From NCBI RefSeq assembly GCF_016427535.1, contig NZ_JAELXV010000007.1:186001-250000 (forward strand): a stretch of 64,000 bases of DNA, in the 5' to 3' direction. Shown piece after piece: positions 37,201-45,338 of the stretch. Every line of letters starts with the position of its first letter. Position 1 is the stretch's first letter. The notes below the pieces were generated by a model that worked only from the letters and a program-made list of their open reading frames with translations, had not been told where the DNA came from and did not search any database. The DNA is from Hymenobacter sp. BT559. Its GTDB lineage: Bacteria > Bacteroidota > Bacteroidia > Cytophagales > Hymenobacteraceae. The position numbers and the translations under genes are program-made.

Positions 37201-38694
37201 CTTTCCGGCAGTGCCGGCTCGGCCCTGGTTGTCAACTCGGGCACGGGCATTGTGAGCGGCGGCACGGCTACTGTGCAGCGCTACCTCGACCCCGCTTTTA
37301 ACACGGGCATGGGCTACCGCCACTACAGTGCGCCGGTAAGTGGCTCGACGGTGGCCGACCTAGCCACTACCACGGGCTTTGCGCCGGCTGTAAACGAAGC
37401 TTATAACCTGTCGGCCACGCCGGGCATGGTTATGCCGTTCCCCACTGTATATGGCTACGACCAAAGCCGCTTGGCGTCTACCACCAGCAACTACTCCGCA
37501 TTTGACAAGGGCTTTTATTCGCCCAGCGACTTAACCGACCTGCTTGCCGTAGGCCAAGGCTACGCCGTGCAGATTGGGGCCGACCAGCTCGTGGACTTCA
37601 CGGGTCAGCTTAACTCCGGTACTAAAACACTGACCCTAGGTCGCAACAACGACGCCACGGCGGCCGATGCGGGCTGGGCGCTGGTGGGCAACCCCTACCC
37701 GGCTCCGCTCGACTGGAGCCAAGTGGACGCCGCCGACCGCACCAACCTCGATGGCAGCATCTACGTGGTGCAAAGCACCGGGCCCTACACCGGCTCGTAC
37801 CGTGCGTATGTCAACAACGTATCGACCAGCGGCACTAATAGCCCGCTCATCGGCACCTGTCAGGGCTTCTTTGTGCGGGTGAGCAGCGGCCAAACCAGCG
37901 GCACGCTCACCTTCCGCAACAGCCAACGCGTGACCGACTACGCCAGCCAAGCGCCTGTGTACCGCCCCACCGCCGACCTGCGCCCCCTGGTGCAGCTCGA
38001 GCTGCGCACCAGCACCGGCCAGGCCGACGGCCTAGCTGTGTACGCCGAGGCCGGCGCCACGCCCGGCTTCGATACTCAGTACGATGCCGGTAAACTCGTG
38101 AACTCGACGGGCCTGAACCTGGCCAGCGTATCGGCCGCTAACGAGTCGCTTGCTATCGATGGCCGCCCCGCCTTCACCGCCGCTACAGTAGTGCCGCTCA
38201 CGGTAGGCGTGCCCGCCGCCGGCACCTACACGCTGGCCGCCGCGGCCCTCCACAACCTACCCGCCGGCCTCGATGCCTACCTCACCGATGCCCACACCGG
38301 CCAAACAGTGCGCCTAGGTCAGCAAAATAGCTATTCTTTCAGCGTTACGGCCACGGAGGCTACAGCCCTGCTCACGGGTCGCTTCACGCTCACCTTCAAG
38401 GGTGCTGCGCCGCTCGCCAGCACCCCCGCGGTGCCTGCCGTGACCGAAGTAGCCGTTTACCCCAACCCCGCCAGCGAGCGATTTAAGGTGTCGATGCCCG
38501 CGGTAGCTGGGGCCAGCCAGGTGCAGGCCACGCTGCTCAACACACTAGGGCAGGTGGTACGCCGCCAGGCGGCTGCACTGCCGGCCACCGGCGCCACCCT
38601 CACGGTTGAGGCTGCTGGCCTGCCCACCGGGGTGTACACCCTGCGCCTACAAGCCGGGGCTACCACTATCGCTAAGCGCGTTATCATCAAGTAA
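34300..38694 (+). CDS. Large T9SS cargo: LamG, Ig-like, seven FG-GAP repeats, IPT/TIG, type A sorting domain
   Basis: A 1464-residue secreted protein. Signal peptide (about 1-35, ending SLAQAQ); LamG/concanavalin-like domain (about 40-215, with YFEGELDEVRVWNTARTAAQ); Ig-like domain (about 265-370); seven FG-GAP/VCBS repeats at about 50-residue intervals (390-710), each with a calcium-type loop such as DIDGDGDLDLL; IPT/TIG domain (about 735-815); a Gly/Ser/Thr-rich beta region; and a T9SS type A sorting domain (about 1385-1464, VYPNPASERFKV … GVYTLRLQAG). It is exported through the outer membrane and either released or attached to the surface. Probable adhesion or glycan-binding role, inferred from domains only. 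Confidence 0.9.
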   Translation: MTKPYANRLVSRLWQPVGGAGLTLLLASASLAQAQTLPQYSLPFNGTNQYAGVPNTAALEFTTGTVELWVKPTWTVGTHSGANLCLVSERSGASLNGGTRFSLHMGNDMKSIGIWNGGSYETVSYNFSKGLWYHVAAVMTTTSTQFYVNGVLIGTTGNGINTSRTGYTLKIGVSETEGTAVSNAEYFEGELDEVRVWNTARTAAQIQDNYRAPVSAASAGLVAYYPIDNGILGTGNAAARLLKDYAASGYNGTLYNYWTEQSPTVSTFTPARNAVSAPLTGRIAVGFSQNMNSAAASEAALKVFGSHTGKRAGTFAGGGTSVITFDPAQELLPGEQATVIVTTAAKSMGGLGLAKPQVAQFVGKAGGTGQGVLSGFQSLPTSGYPGQLVTADIDGDGDLDLLVPTAYSSVMVRLNDGSGTFGPATSLNVGTSSNNTLAMADIDGDGDLDMLVPDYVTNGTVKVLRNNGQGTFAAPTTGAQVGDRPAYVVPADLDGDGDLDLLVSNYGTGRVSVRFNDGAGNFSTPSANAEVAVSSGARHAAAADIDGDGDLDLLSVGYTDPGKVSVRLNNGAGVFTAPATNAELAMATRPYSIAMGDVNGDGSPDMVVSNTTTSTVSLRLNNGSGVFTAPATASVAEISVANTGLQAVLADIDADGDLDLLATAYSSNGAVSVRLNNGRGVFTAPATGAEVGTGGAALLATGDLDGDGDIDLLASGNSGGSQAQVLFNALAPTISSFSATSGMVSSSVVLTGTNFSGATSVKFNGVTASAFAVNSATQITVVVPVGASSGVISVTTPAGTGVSASPFTLITDLVVSTAHVVAGGTYRNITVAGGGVATLGGSVTVSGTLTVQAGGTLNTNCQALTGAGSLDLEAGSTLGICDLAGITASGNSGAVQLAGARSFSPDASYVYNGGDSQVTGSGLPSQVRSFTTTNASTVRLSNPLSISQVLTVAGRGNFDLNGQALTLLSGSAGSALVVNSGTGIVSGGTATVQRYLDPAFNTGMGYRHYSAPVSGSTVADLATTTGFAPAVNEAYNLSATPGMVMPFPTVYGYDQSRLASTTSNYSAFDKGFYSPSDLTDLLAVGQGYAVQIGADQLVDFTGQLNSGTKTLTLGRNNDATAADAGWALVGNPYPAPLDWSQVDAADRTNLDGSIYVVQSTGPYTGSYRAYVNNVSTSGTNSPLIGTCQGFFVRVSSGQTSGTLTFRNSQRVTDYASQAPVYRPTADLRPLVQLELRTSTGQADGLAVYAEAGATPGFDTQYDAGKLVNSTGLNLASVSAANESLAIDGRPAFTAATVVPLTVGVPAAGTYTLAAAALHNLPAGLDAYLTDAHTGQTVRLGQQNSYSFSVTATEATALLTGRFTLTFKGAAPLASTPAVPAVTEVAVYPNPASERFKVSMPAVAGASQVQATLLNTLGQVVRRQAAALPATGATLTVEAAGLPTGVYTLRLQAGATTIAKRVIIK

Positions 38695-38704
38695 CTTATC
38701 TCGT

Positions 38705-38733
38705 GAGCTGGCTCCGGCAGGGGCCGGCTCTTT
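38705..38733 (+). terminator. Weak terminator-like hairpin after the T9SS cargo gene
   Basis: GAGCTGGCTCCGGC and GGGGCCGGCTC pair with mismatches, followed by TTTAG. It would only partly separate the next small gene. Confidence 0.4.
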
Positions 38734-38747
38734 AGCCAATCTTTTCT

Positions 38748-38960
38748 ATGCGCAAGTTTATTTTTACGGTAGTAATCCTCATCACCTTCACGGGCTTGCT
38801 TAGCTCTGTGGTGCGGGCCCAGGCGCCTACTACCACCGGCCCCGCTCCGACTACCCCCGCGCCCGCGGCGGTACCGCTCGACGGTGGTTCGTCGCTGCTG
38901 CTCGCGAGCGGCGTCGCTTATGGCCTGCGCCGCTTGCGGCAGCGCCGCCAGCGGGCCTAG
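38748..38960 (+). CDS. PID-CTERM sorting-domain mini-protein
   Basis: A 70-residue protein. Signal peptide MRKFIFTVVILITFTGLLSS (cleavage near VRAQA), a short Pro/Thr/Ala-rich mature part, then VPLDGGSSLLLASGVAYG followed by RRLRQRRQR. The tripartite tail (P-x-D-G-G motif, hydrophobic helix, basic end) matches the PID-CTERM sorting signal of Bacteroidota. The whole mature protein is little more than a linker plus tail. It lies 53 bases after the T9SS cargo gene, possibly co-transcribed. Confidence 0.7.
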   Translation: MRKFIFTVVILITFTGLLSSVVRAQAPTTTGPAPTTPAPAAVPLDGGSSLLLASGVAYGLRRLRQRRQRA

Positions 38961-38983
38961 GTTGCCAGCTTCTTATCCTTCAC

Positions 38984-39021
38984 TAAAAAGCCCCTCGCCA
39001 GTTTATGGCGGGGGGCTTTTT
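38984..39021. terminator. Bidirectional terminator between the PID-CTERM gene and galT
   Basis: AAAAAGCCCCTCGCCA / TGGCGGGGGGCTTTTT with loop GTTTA; A- and T-runs serve both strands. Confidence 0.85.
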
Positions 39022-39045
39022 GGTAGGCTTTAGGCCAAGGCGCTC

Positions 39046-40092
39046 TTACTGGGCAGCCTGCTTGTAGTGCACGGCTGGTAGGGCGCGCAGGCGCTCGGCG
39101 GCCTGCTCGGGCGTGATGTCGCGCTGGGCATTGGCCAGCAGCTCGTAGCCCACCATAAATTTCTTGACCGTGGCCGAGCGCAGCAGGGGCGGCAAAAAGT
39201 GCATGTGCAGGTGCCACTCGGGGTACTCGCAGCCATCGGTGGGCCGCTGGTGGAAGCCAGCCGAGTACGGGAAACTCACCTCAAACAGGTTATCGTACTT
39301 GATGGTGAGCTGGCTCAGGATGTCGGCCAGGCCGTCGCGCTCGGCTTCAGTGAGCTGAGTGAGGTCTTGCACGGCGCGGCGCGGCAGCACCAGCGTTTCG
39401 AAGGGCCACACCGCCCAAAAGGGCACCAGCACCACCCAGGTGTCGTTTTCGACCACGAAGCGGGTTTTGGTTTTCTCCTCAATGGCGAGGTAGTCGGCCA
39501 GCAGGGTGCGGCCGTGCTCGTCGAAATAAGCCTTCTGGGCGCGGGCCTCCCTGGCGGGCAGGTCGGGCACGGTGCGCTCGCTCCAGACTTGGCCGTGCGG
39601 GTGTGGGTTCGAGCACCCCATCACGAAGCCTTTGTTCTCGAAAATCTGTACGTAGTTGATGGCCGGGTCGGCCCCTAGGGTCCGAAACTCGTCAGTCCAG
39701 GTATCGACTACGCGGCGGATTTCTGACACTGGCATTTCGGGCAGGGTCAGGTCGTGGCGCGGTGAAAAGCAGATAACGCGGCAGTGGCCGGTTTCGGCCT
39801 CGGCGCGCAGCAGGCCACCTTCCTCGTAGGTGCCGGTCTCGCCCTGTGGCAGCAGCGCCGCAAAGTCGTTGTCGAACACGAACTGGTGCTCGTACTTGGG
39901 GTTCACGTCGCCGCTGGTGCGGGTATTGCCGGGGCAGAGGTAGCAGGTGGGGTCGTAGGCGGGGCGGGCGTCGGCCTCGTCTTTTTCCTGCTGGCCCTGC
40001 CAGGGGCGCTTGGCGCGGTGCGGCGATACCAGTACCCACTCATCGAGCAGGGGGTTGAAGCGGCGGTGGGGTTGCTCCGTGAAGTCGAACAT
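39046..40092 (-). CDS. galT: Galactose-1-phosphate uridylyltransferase
   Basis: A 348-residue HIT-superfamily enzyme of the Leloir pathway that moves UMP between UDP-glucose and galactose-1-phosphate. The catalytic triad region is CSNPHPHGQVW with nucleophile His166; Cys50 and Cys53 (TCYLCPG) are metal ligands; GCEYPEWHLHMHFLPPLL is the C-terminal signature. Length is normal. No galK or galE adjoins it. It lies 23 bases after the TPR-like gene on the same strand. Confidence 0.93.
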   Translation of the reverse strand: MFDFTEQPHRRFNPLLDEWVLVSPHRAKRPWQGQQEKDEADARPAYDPTCYLCPGNTRTSGDVNPKYEHQFVFDNDFAALLPQGETGTYEEGGLLRAEAETGHCRVICFSPRHDLTLPEMPVSEIRRVVDTWTDEFRTLGADPAINYVQIFENKGFVMGCSNPHPHGQVWSERTVPDLPAREARAQKAYFDEHGRTLLADYLAIEEKTKTRFVVENDTWVVLVPFWAVWPFETLVLPRRAVQDLTQLTEAERDGLADILSQLTIKYDNLFEVSFPYSAGFHQRPTDGCEYPEWHLHMHFLPPLLRSATVKKFMVGYELLANAQRDITPEQAAERLRALPAVHYKQAAQ

Positions 40093-40115
40093 GAAGGTGG
40101 GGCGTTGAGCGGTAG

Positions 40116-41054
40116 TTAACTAACAGAAGGATTGAGTTTTCTGACGGCTTGCGGCGTAAGCCCGAAATAGGCCCAAGGATAAATAGTTATTCGATTTCCC
40201 AGTGCCTGTAAAAATTGGTTTCGGATGGCTGTCTGCTCCAAGTTCTCACTCAGGCAGGCAACGTAATTGTTAAAATAGATACTGGGAAGCGTATCGTCAA
40301 TTCGTGGATTTTTAGCTAGTAGCTCTTTGATACGATGCTGGTTCTTGCTTCGCATCTCCTGCTTAACAATGTTGGTTTCCTCATCTACTATAAACTGCAG
40401 CTCAACCAAATACATGACCTGTAATAAACTGCGCAGATTTGGGTCAGAGGCTTCATCGACAAAATCCTCTAGCGCCTCCTCATCACCAAACCACTTTGGA
40501 GTGAGAACATTGAAGTAAAAAATATGCGCCAGTAAATTGGTGGGCTGCATTGCGACGCACTGCTCATAGGCTGCCCGAGCTAGTTCGGGGTTGCCCAAAC
40601 CCATTGCTACCCGCACAAGCCGGGCTGCCGCCTGCGCCTGCAATACCGGGGTAGCAAACGGCTGCATCAATTGCGCATGCGCCTGCGCTAGGTAGTGCGA
40701 AAACCCATCTATCTGCTGCTGCGACAATTCTCGCGCGTAAGCACCGCTTCTAGCTTCCCAGGCTCGAAATGTAGCGTGTACGGCCGCTACCAATCTGCGC
40801 AGTTCAGATGTTCCACTTTTTTGGTACTGCCCCAATAGGGGGTCGTAGTAATCGCTCAGGCACAGGCCATCGAGTAGGCGCGTTAACTCATCGGGCGCTA
40901 ATCCAAGGGCTACTTTTTCGAAAGCCTGCCACTGCTTTTGCTCAAGCATTGGTTTAACAGCCAACGCATCAACGAGCCCAAATGACAAATCATTAGTCGC
41001 GGCAGCTGAACCGGAGCCTGTGAAAAGCGCACGCAGAGACTGGAAGAAAGCCAA
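40116..41054 (-). CDS. Helical protein of unknown function, lower GC
   Basis: A 312-residue, wholly helical protein without signal or membrane segment. The segment RLVRVAMGLGNPELARAAYEQC…PTNLLAHIFYF looks like TPR or SEL1-type repeats. No family name was recognised. The start appears to be TTG at 41054 (reading MAFFQSLRAL); no ATG is near. A perfect -7 box sits 32 bases upstream at 41087-41094. G+C is visibly lower than in flanking bshC and galT, and CCTAGG is absent. Confidence 0.65.
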   Translation of the reverse strand: MAFFQSLRALFTGSGSAAATNDLSFGLVDALAVKPMLEQKQWQAFEKVALGLAPDELTRLLDGLCLSDYYDPLLGQYQKSGTSELRRLVAAVHATFRAWEARSGAYARELSQQQIDGFSHYLAQAHAQLMQPFATPVLQAQAAARLVRVAMGLGNPELARAAYEQCVAMQPTNLLAHIFYFNVLTPKWFGDEEALEDFVDEASDPNLRSLLQVMYLVELQFIVDEETNIVKQEMRSKNQHRIKELLAKNPRIDDTLPSIYFNNYVACLSENLEQTAIRNQFLQALGNRITIYPWAYFGLTPQAVRKLNPSVS

Positions 41055-41086
41055 GAGATGGGAACGAAATAGGGTATACTCTGGCC

Positions 41087-41094
41087 CAAAACTA
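41087..41094 (-). promoter_or_regulatory. -7 box upstream of the TPR-like gene
   Basis: TAGTTTTG on the minus strand fits TAnnTTTG exactly, in the short gap after bshC. Confidence 0.4.
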
Positions 41095-41096
41095 GG

Positions 41097-42716
41097 TTAT
41101 TCCTCCTCCACCACCGCAAATACCAGCGCTAACGGCTCGAAGCACTGCATTAGCTGGTCGATGAAGCCGGGGTTGTTGAGGAGCACGCTCAGCACATTGT
41201 CGGTGCGTTCCTGAAGGCCGCCTTCAGGGAAAAGCTTGTCTTTGAGCGCGGTAAGTTGCGAGTAAGCGGTTTCGTGCTTGGCTTCCGACGCCTTGGCGAG
41301 GCGCTTTTCGAGGCCGGCGAGGCTGCCGGCGGCTTTTTGGGCTTCGGCAGCCACGGCTTTTACCAGCGTAGGGTCGAGGCGCTGGGCTAGGTCCTGCACT
41401 TGCTGGTAGGCGGCGGCGAGGGCCGTTTGCTGGTCAGCGAGATTTACTTCTTCTTGGCCGAGTTGGGCGCCGACTTGCTTCTTTAGCTCACCTAGGGGCT
41501 TAAAAATATCGAGCGTGCCCAGGCCCAGCTTACGCAGCTTACCGGCGTTGGCGCGGCTTAGGTACATGGCCGAGTTGCGGGGCAGCACAATGGGGTACGG
41601 CACGCCTAGCTGTTCAAACACGCCTTTCAACTGGAACCAGTACGCCACCTCGGCCCCGCCGCCGATGTAGGCGAGGTTGGGCATCAGGATTTCCTGGTAC
41701 ACCGGGCGCAGCACCACGTTGGGGCTAAAGCGCTCGGGCTCGCTATCGGCCAAGGCTAGTAGCTCGGCCTGCGAGTGGCAGCGGCTGGTGCCGCGCACGG
41801 TTACTTGGGTGCAGTCGGCACCGGGGGTGGCGTCGGGCTCCAGGCGCTCGCGCTTGCCTTCGTCGGTGAGGAAGAATAGGTTGAGCGGGCGCGAATACAC
41901 CTGCGGCTTGTAGCCGGCGGCCGTGAGCGGGGCGTTGGTAGCCTGCACCGCTTGGTTGGAAAGCTGGCCCTGAATCTCTTGCTTCAGCAGCGGCTTCAGC
42001 GCCTGCTTGAGGGCGGGACGGTCGGCATCGAGGCAGACGAGACCATAGTCGCCAAAGAGACTGGTAGCTAGCTTGCGGGTGGCTTCGCTGAGCGTGGCGC
42101 TGCTGGCGTAGGCATCTTTAAACGCGGCCGGTACCTCGGGCGGTAGCTGGTTCAGGATTTCCTCAGCTAGGCCATCGAGCGGCAGGCGGCCCACCGGGCC
42201 ACCTAGGCTGCCTTCGCCGGGCCCAGCCCAGCTCAGCGTTTTGCCAAACAGCTGGAAGTGGTTGATTTCGGCAAAGTCGTGGTCTTCGGTGGCCAGCCAG
42301 TACACGGGCACAAAGTCGTACTGCGGGTATTCGGCCTTGAGCTGCTGGCTAAGTTTTATGGCCGTAATTATCTTGTATACAAAATATAGCGGCCCTGTAA
42401 ACAGGTTGAGCTGGTGCCCGGTGGTGATGGTAAAGGTCGTGTCCTTCGCCAGCAGGGCGAGGTTAGTGGCCACGGCAGGTGGCACTTCGCCGCCTAACTC
42501 AGCGTACTGCGCCCCTAGGTCGGCTACCAGGCGCTGCCGGGCTTCGGGCGAATAGGCAGCTTGTTTTTCTTCTAGCTGCGCCCGAAAAGCAGCCAGTTCA
42601 GGCCGGCGATTATAAAAAGGAGCCAAGGCCGGCGAAGCGGCAATGTAGTCAGTGAGGAGGCCCGAAAAGGCGCCGGTAGCGGCGTAGGGCAGGGTAATAC
42701 AATCGGCAGCAGCCAT
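41097..42716 (-). CDS. bshC: Bacillithiol biosynthesis cysteine-adding enzyme
   Basis: A 539-residue BshC, which ligates cysteine to glucosaminyl-malate in the last step of bacillithiol synthesis. Signature stretches: TITTGHQLNLFTGPLYFVYK near residue 100, VPVYWLATEDHDFAEINHF, and SCH-type AQVTVRGTSRCHSQ. A C-terminal coiled coil (about 420-500: LADQQTALAAAYQQVQDLAQ) is typical. Length equals the family norm. bshA and bshB are not in the window; ytxJ is at 52162. Confidence 0.93.
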   Translation of the reverse strand: MAAADCITLPYAATGAFSGLLTDYIAASPALAPFYNRRPELAAFRAQLEEKQAAYSPEARQRLVADLGAQYAELGGEVPPAVATNLALLAKDTTFTITTGHQLNLFTGPLYFVYKIITAIKLSQQLKAEYPQYDFVPVYWLATEDHDFAEINHFQLFGKTLSWAGPGEGSLGGPVGRLPLDGLAEEILNQLPPEVPAAFKDAYASSATLSEATRKLATSLFGDYGLVCLDADRPALKQALKPLLKQEIQGQLSNQAVQATNAPLTAAGYKPQVYSRPLNLFFLTDEGKRERLEPDATPGADCTQVTVRGTSRCHSQAELLALADSEPERFSPNVVLRPVYQEILMPNLAYIGGGAEVAYWFQLKGVFEQLGVPYPIVLPRNSAMYLSRANAGKLRKLGLGTLDIFKPLGELKKQVGAQLGQEEVNLADQQTALAAAYQQVQDLAQRLDPTLVKAVAAEAQKAAGSLAGLEKRLAKASEAKHETAYSQLTALKDKLFPEGGLQERTDNVLSVLLNNPGFIDQLMQCFEPLALVFAVVEEE

Positions 42717-42789
42717 GAGCGCGAGGAAAAAAGGGCGCGAAATTCTGCCAAGAACCCGGCACGGCCCGAAAAGTTAGTTGCGCCCAATT

Positions 42790-42902
42790 GTAGCGTGGAC
42801 TTTGTAGCCCGCGCACGAGTGCGATGAGTAGCTATGTTAGCACCCTCCTACTTGGCGCCGATACTCGCTGTGCTTGTGCGCGGACTATAAAGTTTACGCT
42901 AC
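42790..42902. repeat. Inverted repeat, 'GTAGCGTGGACTTT…' family
   Basis: Arms 42790-42819 and 42873-42902 match at about 25 of 30 positions (CGTGCGCGGgCTAcAAAGT). It fills the gap between bshC and the PhyH-like gene; the right arm ends 4 bases before that gene's stop. Confidence 0.7.
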
Positions 42903-42906
42903 TTCT

Positions 42907-43719
42907 TTAAGCGCCCCAGAAGCGCATTTCCAGTGAGATGCGCGTTTCATCTTCGTTTAAATTCACCGCCCCGCCGTGCAGCAGGTACGGCGAAAACAGT
43001 AGTACTTCGCTCGGCTCTGGGTTGGGCCGAATAATATCGAGCGGCTCAGCGCTGCCCAGCACGCCCGGCACCGTGAAGCGTACTCCGTTGCTGACGGCCC
43101 CGCCGGCTGTGCGCAGGGTGCGGTTTTCGGGCCAATGATGCGAGCCCGGTACCAGTGTCAGCGACGATTGTGCCGTGCTACCGGCTACGGGCACGTAGAT
43201 ATTCAGGCAGTTGTGATAGTCGGGTATCCACACATCGCGGTGCAGCGGGTTATTATCGGCCCGGCCTGGCCGGATAATGCGCAAGTGGAAAAATCGCTCG
43301 TTATCCCAGGGGTTGAGCGCCCGCACGGGCCGGCCGCACAGCTCGCCCACACGCTGCTCGAGCACGCTGGCGGGCAGCGGCAGAAAATCGGCCTGCTGGT
43401 ACTCCTTGGTGCGATTTACCACGGCCAAGTGCAGGTCGCGGTCGTCGCCCACCACGCGGTGGTAGTGCGCCACGTCGAAATCGGCGGGTACCGGTCGGCC
43501 TGCATCGGCTAGGGCTTGGCGCACTAGCTGAGCGAGTCCTTCGCGCAGGGCGACTTGCTCAGCGGCGGGCAGAAAATCGGCTACGGTATAGCCGTCGGCG
43601 GCCCAAGTGGTACCGGCCGAAAGGTCTTCGTCTGAGGCCAGTAGCACCCGGTCGTCGGTGAGGCCGGCCTCGCCCTGCACATCGTAGGTAAAGGTTTGCT
43701 GATTGATTCTGACCTGCAT
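42907..43719 (-). CDS. PhyH-like 2OG-Fe(II) dioxygenase
   Basis: A 270-residue protein. The facial triad is recognisable as His160-x-Asp162 (NPLHRDVWIPDYHN) and His248 (YLLHGGAVN), with Arg260 (ETRISLEMRF) for 2-oxoglutarate, and LVPGSHHWPENRT is a typical PhyH-type loop. The first ~50 residues are variable. Such enzymes hydroxylate lipids, amino acids or small metabolites; no substrate clue is present nearby. It has no signal peptide. Confidence 0.75.
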   Translation of the reverse strand: MQVRINQQTFTYDVQGEAGLTDDRVLLASDEDLSAGTTWAADGYTVADFLPAAEQVALREGLAQLVRQALADAGRPVPADFDVAHYHRVVGDDRDLHLAVVNRTKEYQQADFLPLPASVLEQRVGELCGRPVRALNPWDNERFFHLRIIRPGRADNNPLHRDVWIPDYHNCLNIYVPVAGSTAQSSLTLVPGSHHWPENRTLRTAGGAVSNGVRFTVPGVLGSAEPLDIIRPNPEPSEVLLFSPYLLHGGAVNLNEDETRISLEMRFWGA

Positions 43720-43750
43720 AAAACCTTGTTTACTTACTTATAAAAAAGAT

Positions 43751-43825
43751 TGTCATGCTGACGAAGGAAGCATTATCTACAAGCCAGTGCTGCCGTGATA
43801 AGATGCTTCCTTCGTCAGCATGACA
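43751..43825. repeat. Inverted repeat, 'TGTCATGCTGA…GAAGCAT' family
   Basis: The left arm from 43751 and right arm 43797-43825 pair over about 27 bases with one to two mismatches (ATGCTTCCTTCGTCAGCATG). It separates rimO from the PhyH-like gene. Confidence 0.8.
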
Positions 43826-43862
43826 AACGTAGGAACAGATGCAAAAAGTAGTGGTGCGATGA

Positions 43863-45179
43863 CTAGCGCACTACCTCGCCATAGAGGTCAAAGTCAGACG
43901 CGCCGGTTATGTGCACATTGGCGAAGCTGCCCTGCGGGATATGCAGGTCGTTGGTAGCTAGCACCAGCACTTCATTGTCCACTTCAGGCGAGTCGAACTC
44001 GGTGCGGCCTACGTAGTAGCCGCCTTCGAGCCGGTCGAAGAGCACCTTATAGGTCTGGCCCACGCGCGACTCGTTGTAATCCAGCGAAATCTGCTGCTGA
44101 ATCTCCATGATGCGGTCGGCGCGCTCTTGCTTCACTTCGGCGGGCACGTCGTCTACTAGGGTGTGCGAGTGGGTATTCTCTTCGTGCGAGTAGGTGAAGA
44201 TACCTAGGCGCTCAAACTTCGATTCCTGCACAAACTCGCACAGTTCCTCGAAGTCGGCCTCCGTTTCGCCGGGGTGGCCGGCGATGAGCGTGGTGCGTAG
44301 CGCGATGCCTGGCACCCGGTCACGAATCTCGCGCACCAGCTCCTTGGTGCGGCGGCTGGTGATGCCCCGACGCATGGTTTTCAGCATGTTATCCGAAATG
44401 TGCTGCAAGGGCATGTCTAGGTAGCGGCAGATGTTGTCGCGCTCGCGCATCACGTCCAGCGCCGCCAGCGGAAACTGCGAGGGGTAGGCGTATTGCAGGC
44501 GTATCCAATCCACGCCGCTCACGTCGCTGAGGCGCTCCAGCAGCTCGGGCAGCTTGCGCTCGCCGTAGGCTTGCAGGCCATAGTAGGTGAGGTCCTGGGC
44601 GATGAGAATCAGCTCTTTGGTGCCCATACCTACCAAGCGTTTAGCCTCGGTTACGAGGTCTTCCATGGGACGGTCTACGTGCTTGCCGCGCATCAGCGGA
44701 ATGGCGCAGAACGAGCACGGGCGGTTGCAGCCCTCGGCTATTTTGAAGTAGGCGTAGTGCTTGGGCGTGGTCAGCAGGCGCTCGCCTACTAGCTCTTTCT
44801 TGTAGTCGGCCTCCAGCACTTTCAGCATCTGAGGCAGCTCTAGGGTGCCGAAATAGGCATCTACCTGCGGAATCTCCTCCTCTAGCTCGTCTTTGTAGCG
44901 CTGCGAGAGGCAGCCTGTTACGTACAGCTTTTCGAGCTTGCCAGCTTCTTTCTCATCCGCGTAGCGCAGGATAGTGTCGATGCTTTCCTGCTTGGCGTTG
45001 TCTATAAAGCCACAGGTATTGATAATGACGATGTTAGCATCCGGCTTCTTGGCTTCGTGCGTTACCTGGAAGTCGTTGGCCCGCAGCTGGCCCATGAGCA
45101 CTTCCGAGTCCACGAGGTTCTTGGAGCAACCTAGGGTGATAACGTTGACCTTGTTTTGTTTAAGCGTTCTAACTTTCAT
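43863..45179 (-). CDS. rimO: Ribosomal protein S12 methylthiotransferase
   Basis: A 438-residue radical-SAM enzyme that methylthiolates an aspartate of ribosomal protein S12. The N-terminal domain carries three cluster cysteines (Cys18, Cys56, Cys90). The radical-SAM triad is Cys151, Cys155 and Cys158 in EGCNRPCSFCAIPLMRGKHV. A C-terminal TRAM domain ends the protein (GGYYVGRTEFDSPEVD). PLMRGKHVDRP favours RimO over MiaB. The ATG at 45179 agrees with a -7 box at 45243-45250, giving a ~60-base leader. Confidence 0.93.
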   Translation of the reverse strand: MKVRTLKQNKVNVITLGCSKNLVDSEVLMGQLRANDFQVTHEAKKPDANIVIINTCGFIDNAKQESIDTILRYADEKEAGKLEKLYVTGCLSQRYKDELEEEIPQVDAYFGTLELPQMLKVLEADYKKELVGERLLTTPKHYAYFKIAEGCNRPCSFCAIPLMRGKHVDRPMEDLVTEAKRLVGMGTKELILIAQDLTYYGLQAYGERKLPELLERLSDVSGVDWIRLQYAYPSQFPLAALDVMRERDNICRYLDMPLQHISDNMLKTMRRGITSRRTKELVREIRDRVPGIALRTTLIAGHPGETEADFEELCEFVQESKFERLGIFTYSHEENTHSHTLVDDVPAEVKQERADRIMEIQQQISLDYNESRVGQTYKVLFDRLEGGYYVGRTEFDSPEVDNEVLVLATNDLHIPQGSFANVHITGASDFDLYGEVVR

Positions 45180-45242
45180 AAAGCACGGAAGTCTGCCCGG
45201 TTCAGTGCGGGCAACATTGAAATAACTAGCGAAAAGAGCCTG

Positions 45243-45250
45243 CAAATTTA
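45243..45250 (-). promoter_or_regulatory. -7 box of rimO
   Basis: TAAATTTG on the minus strand is a perfect TAnnTTTG about 64 bases upstream of the rimO ATG. This argues against the longer open frame reaching 45281. Confidence 0.45.
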
Positions 45251-45266
45251 CGACTCCCAAACAGTT

Positions 45267-45310
45267 AAAGCCTCGAACCAACCACGCTAGGTAGTTAGTT
45301 CGAGGCTTTT
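45267..45310 (-). terminator. Terminator of pheS
   Basis: Stem AAAGCCTCGAAC / GTTCGAGGCTTT with a 19-base loop holding CTAGG. It follows the pheS stop on the minus strand; the T-run is short. Confidence 0.65.
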
Positions 45311-45338
45311 AGAAAGTAACTGTAGCGACTTAGGTGCT

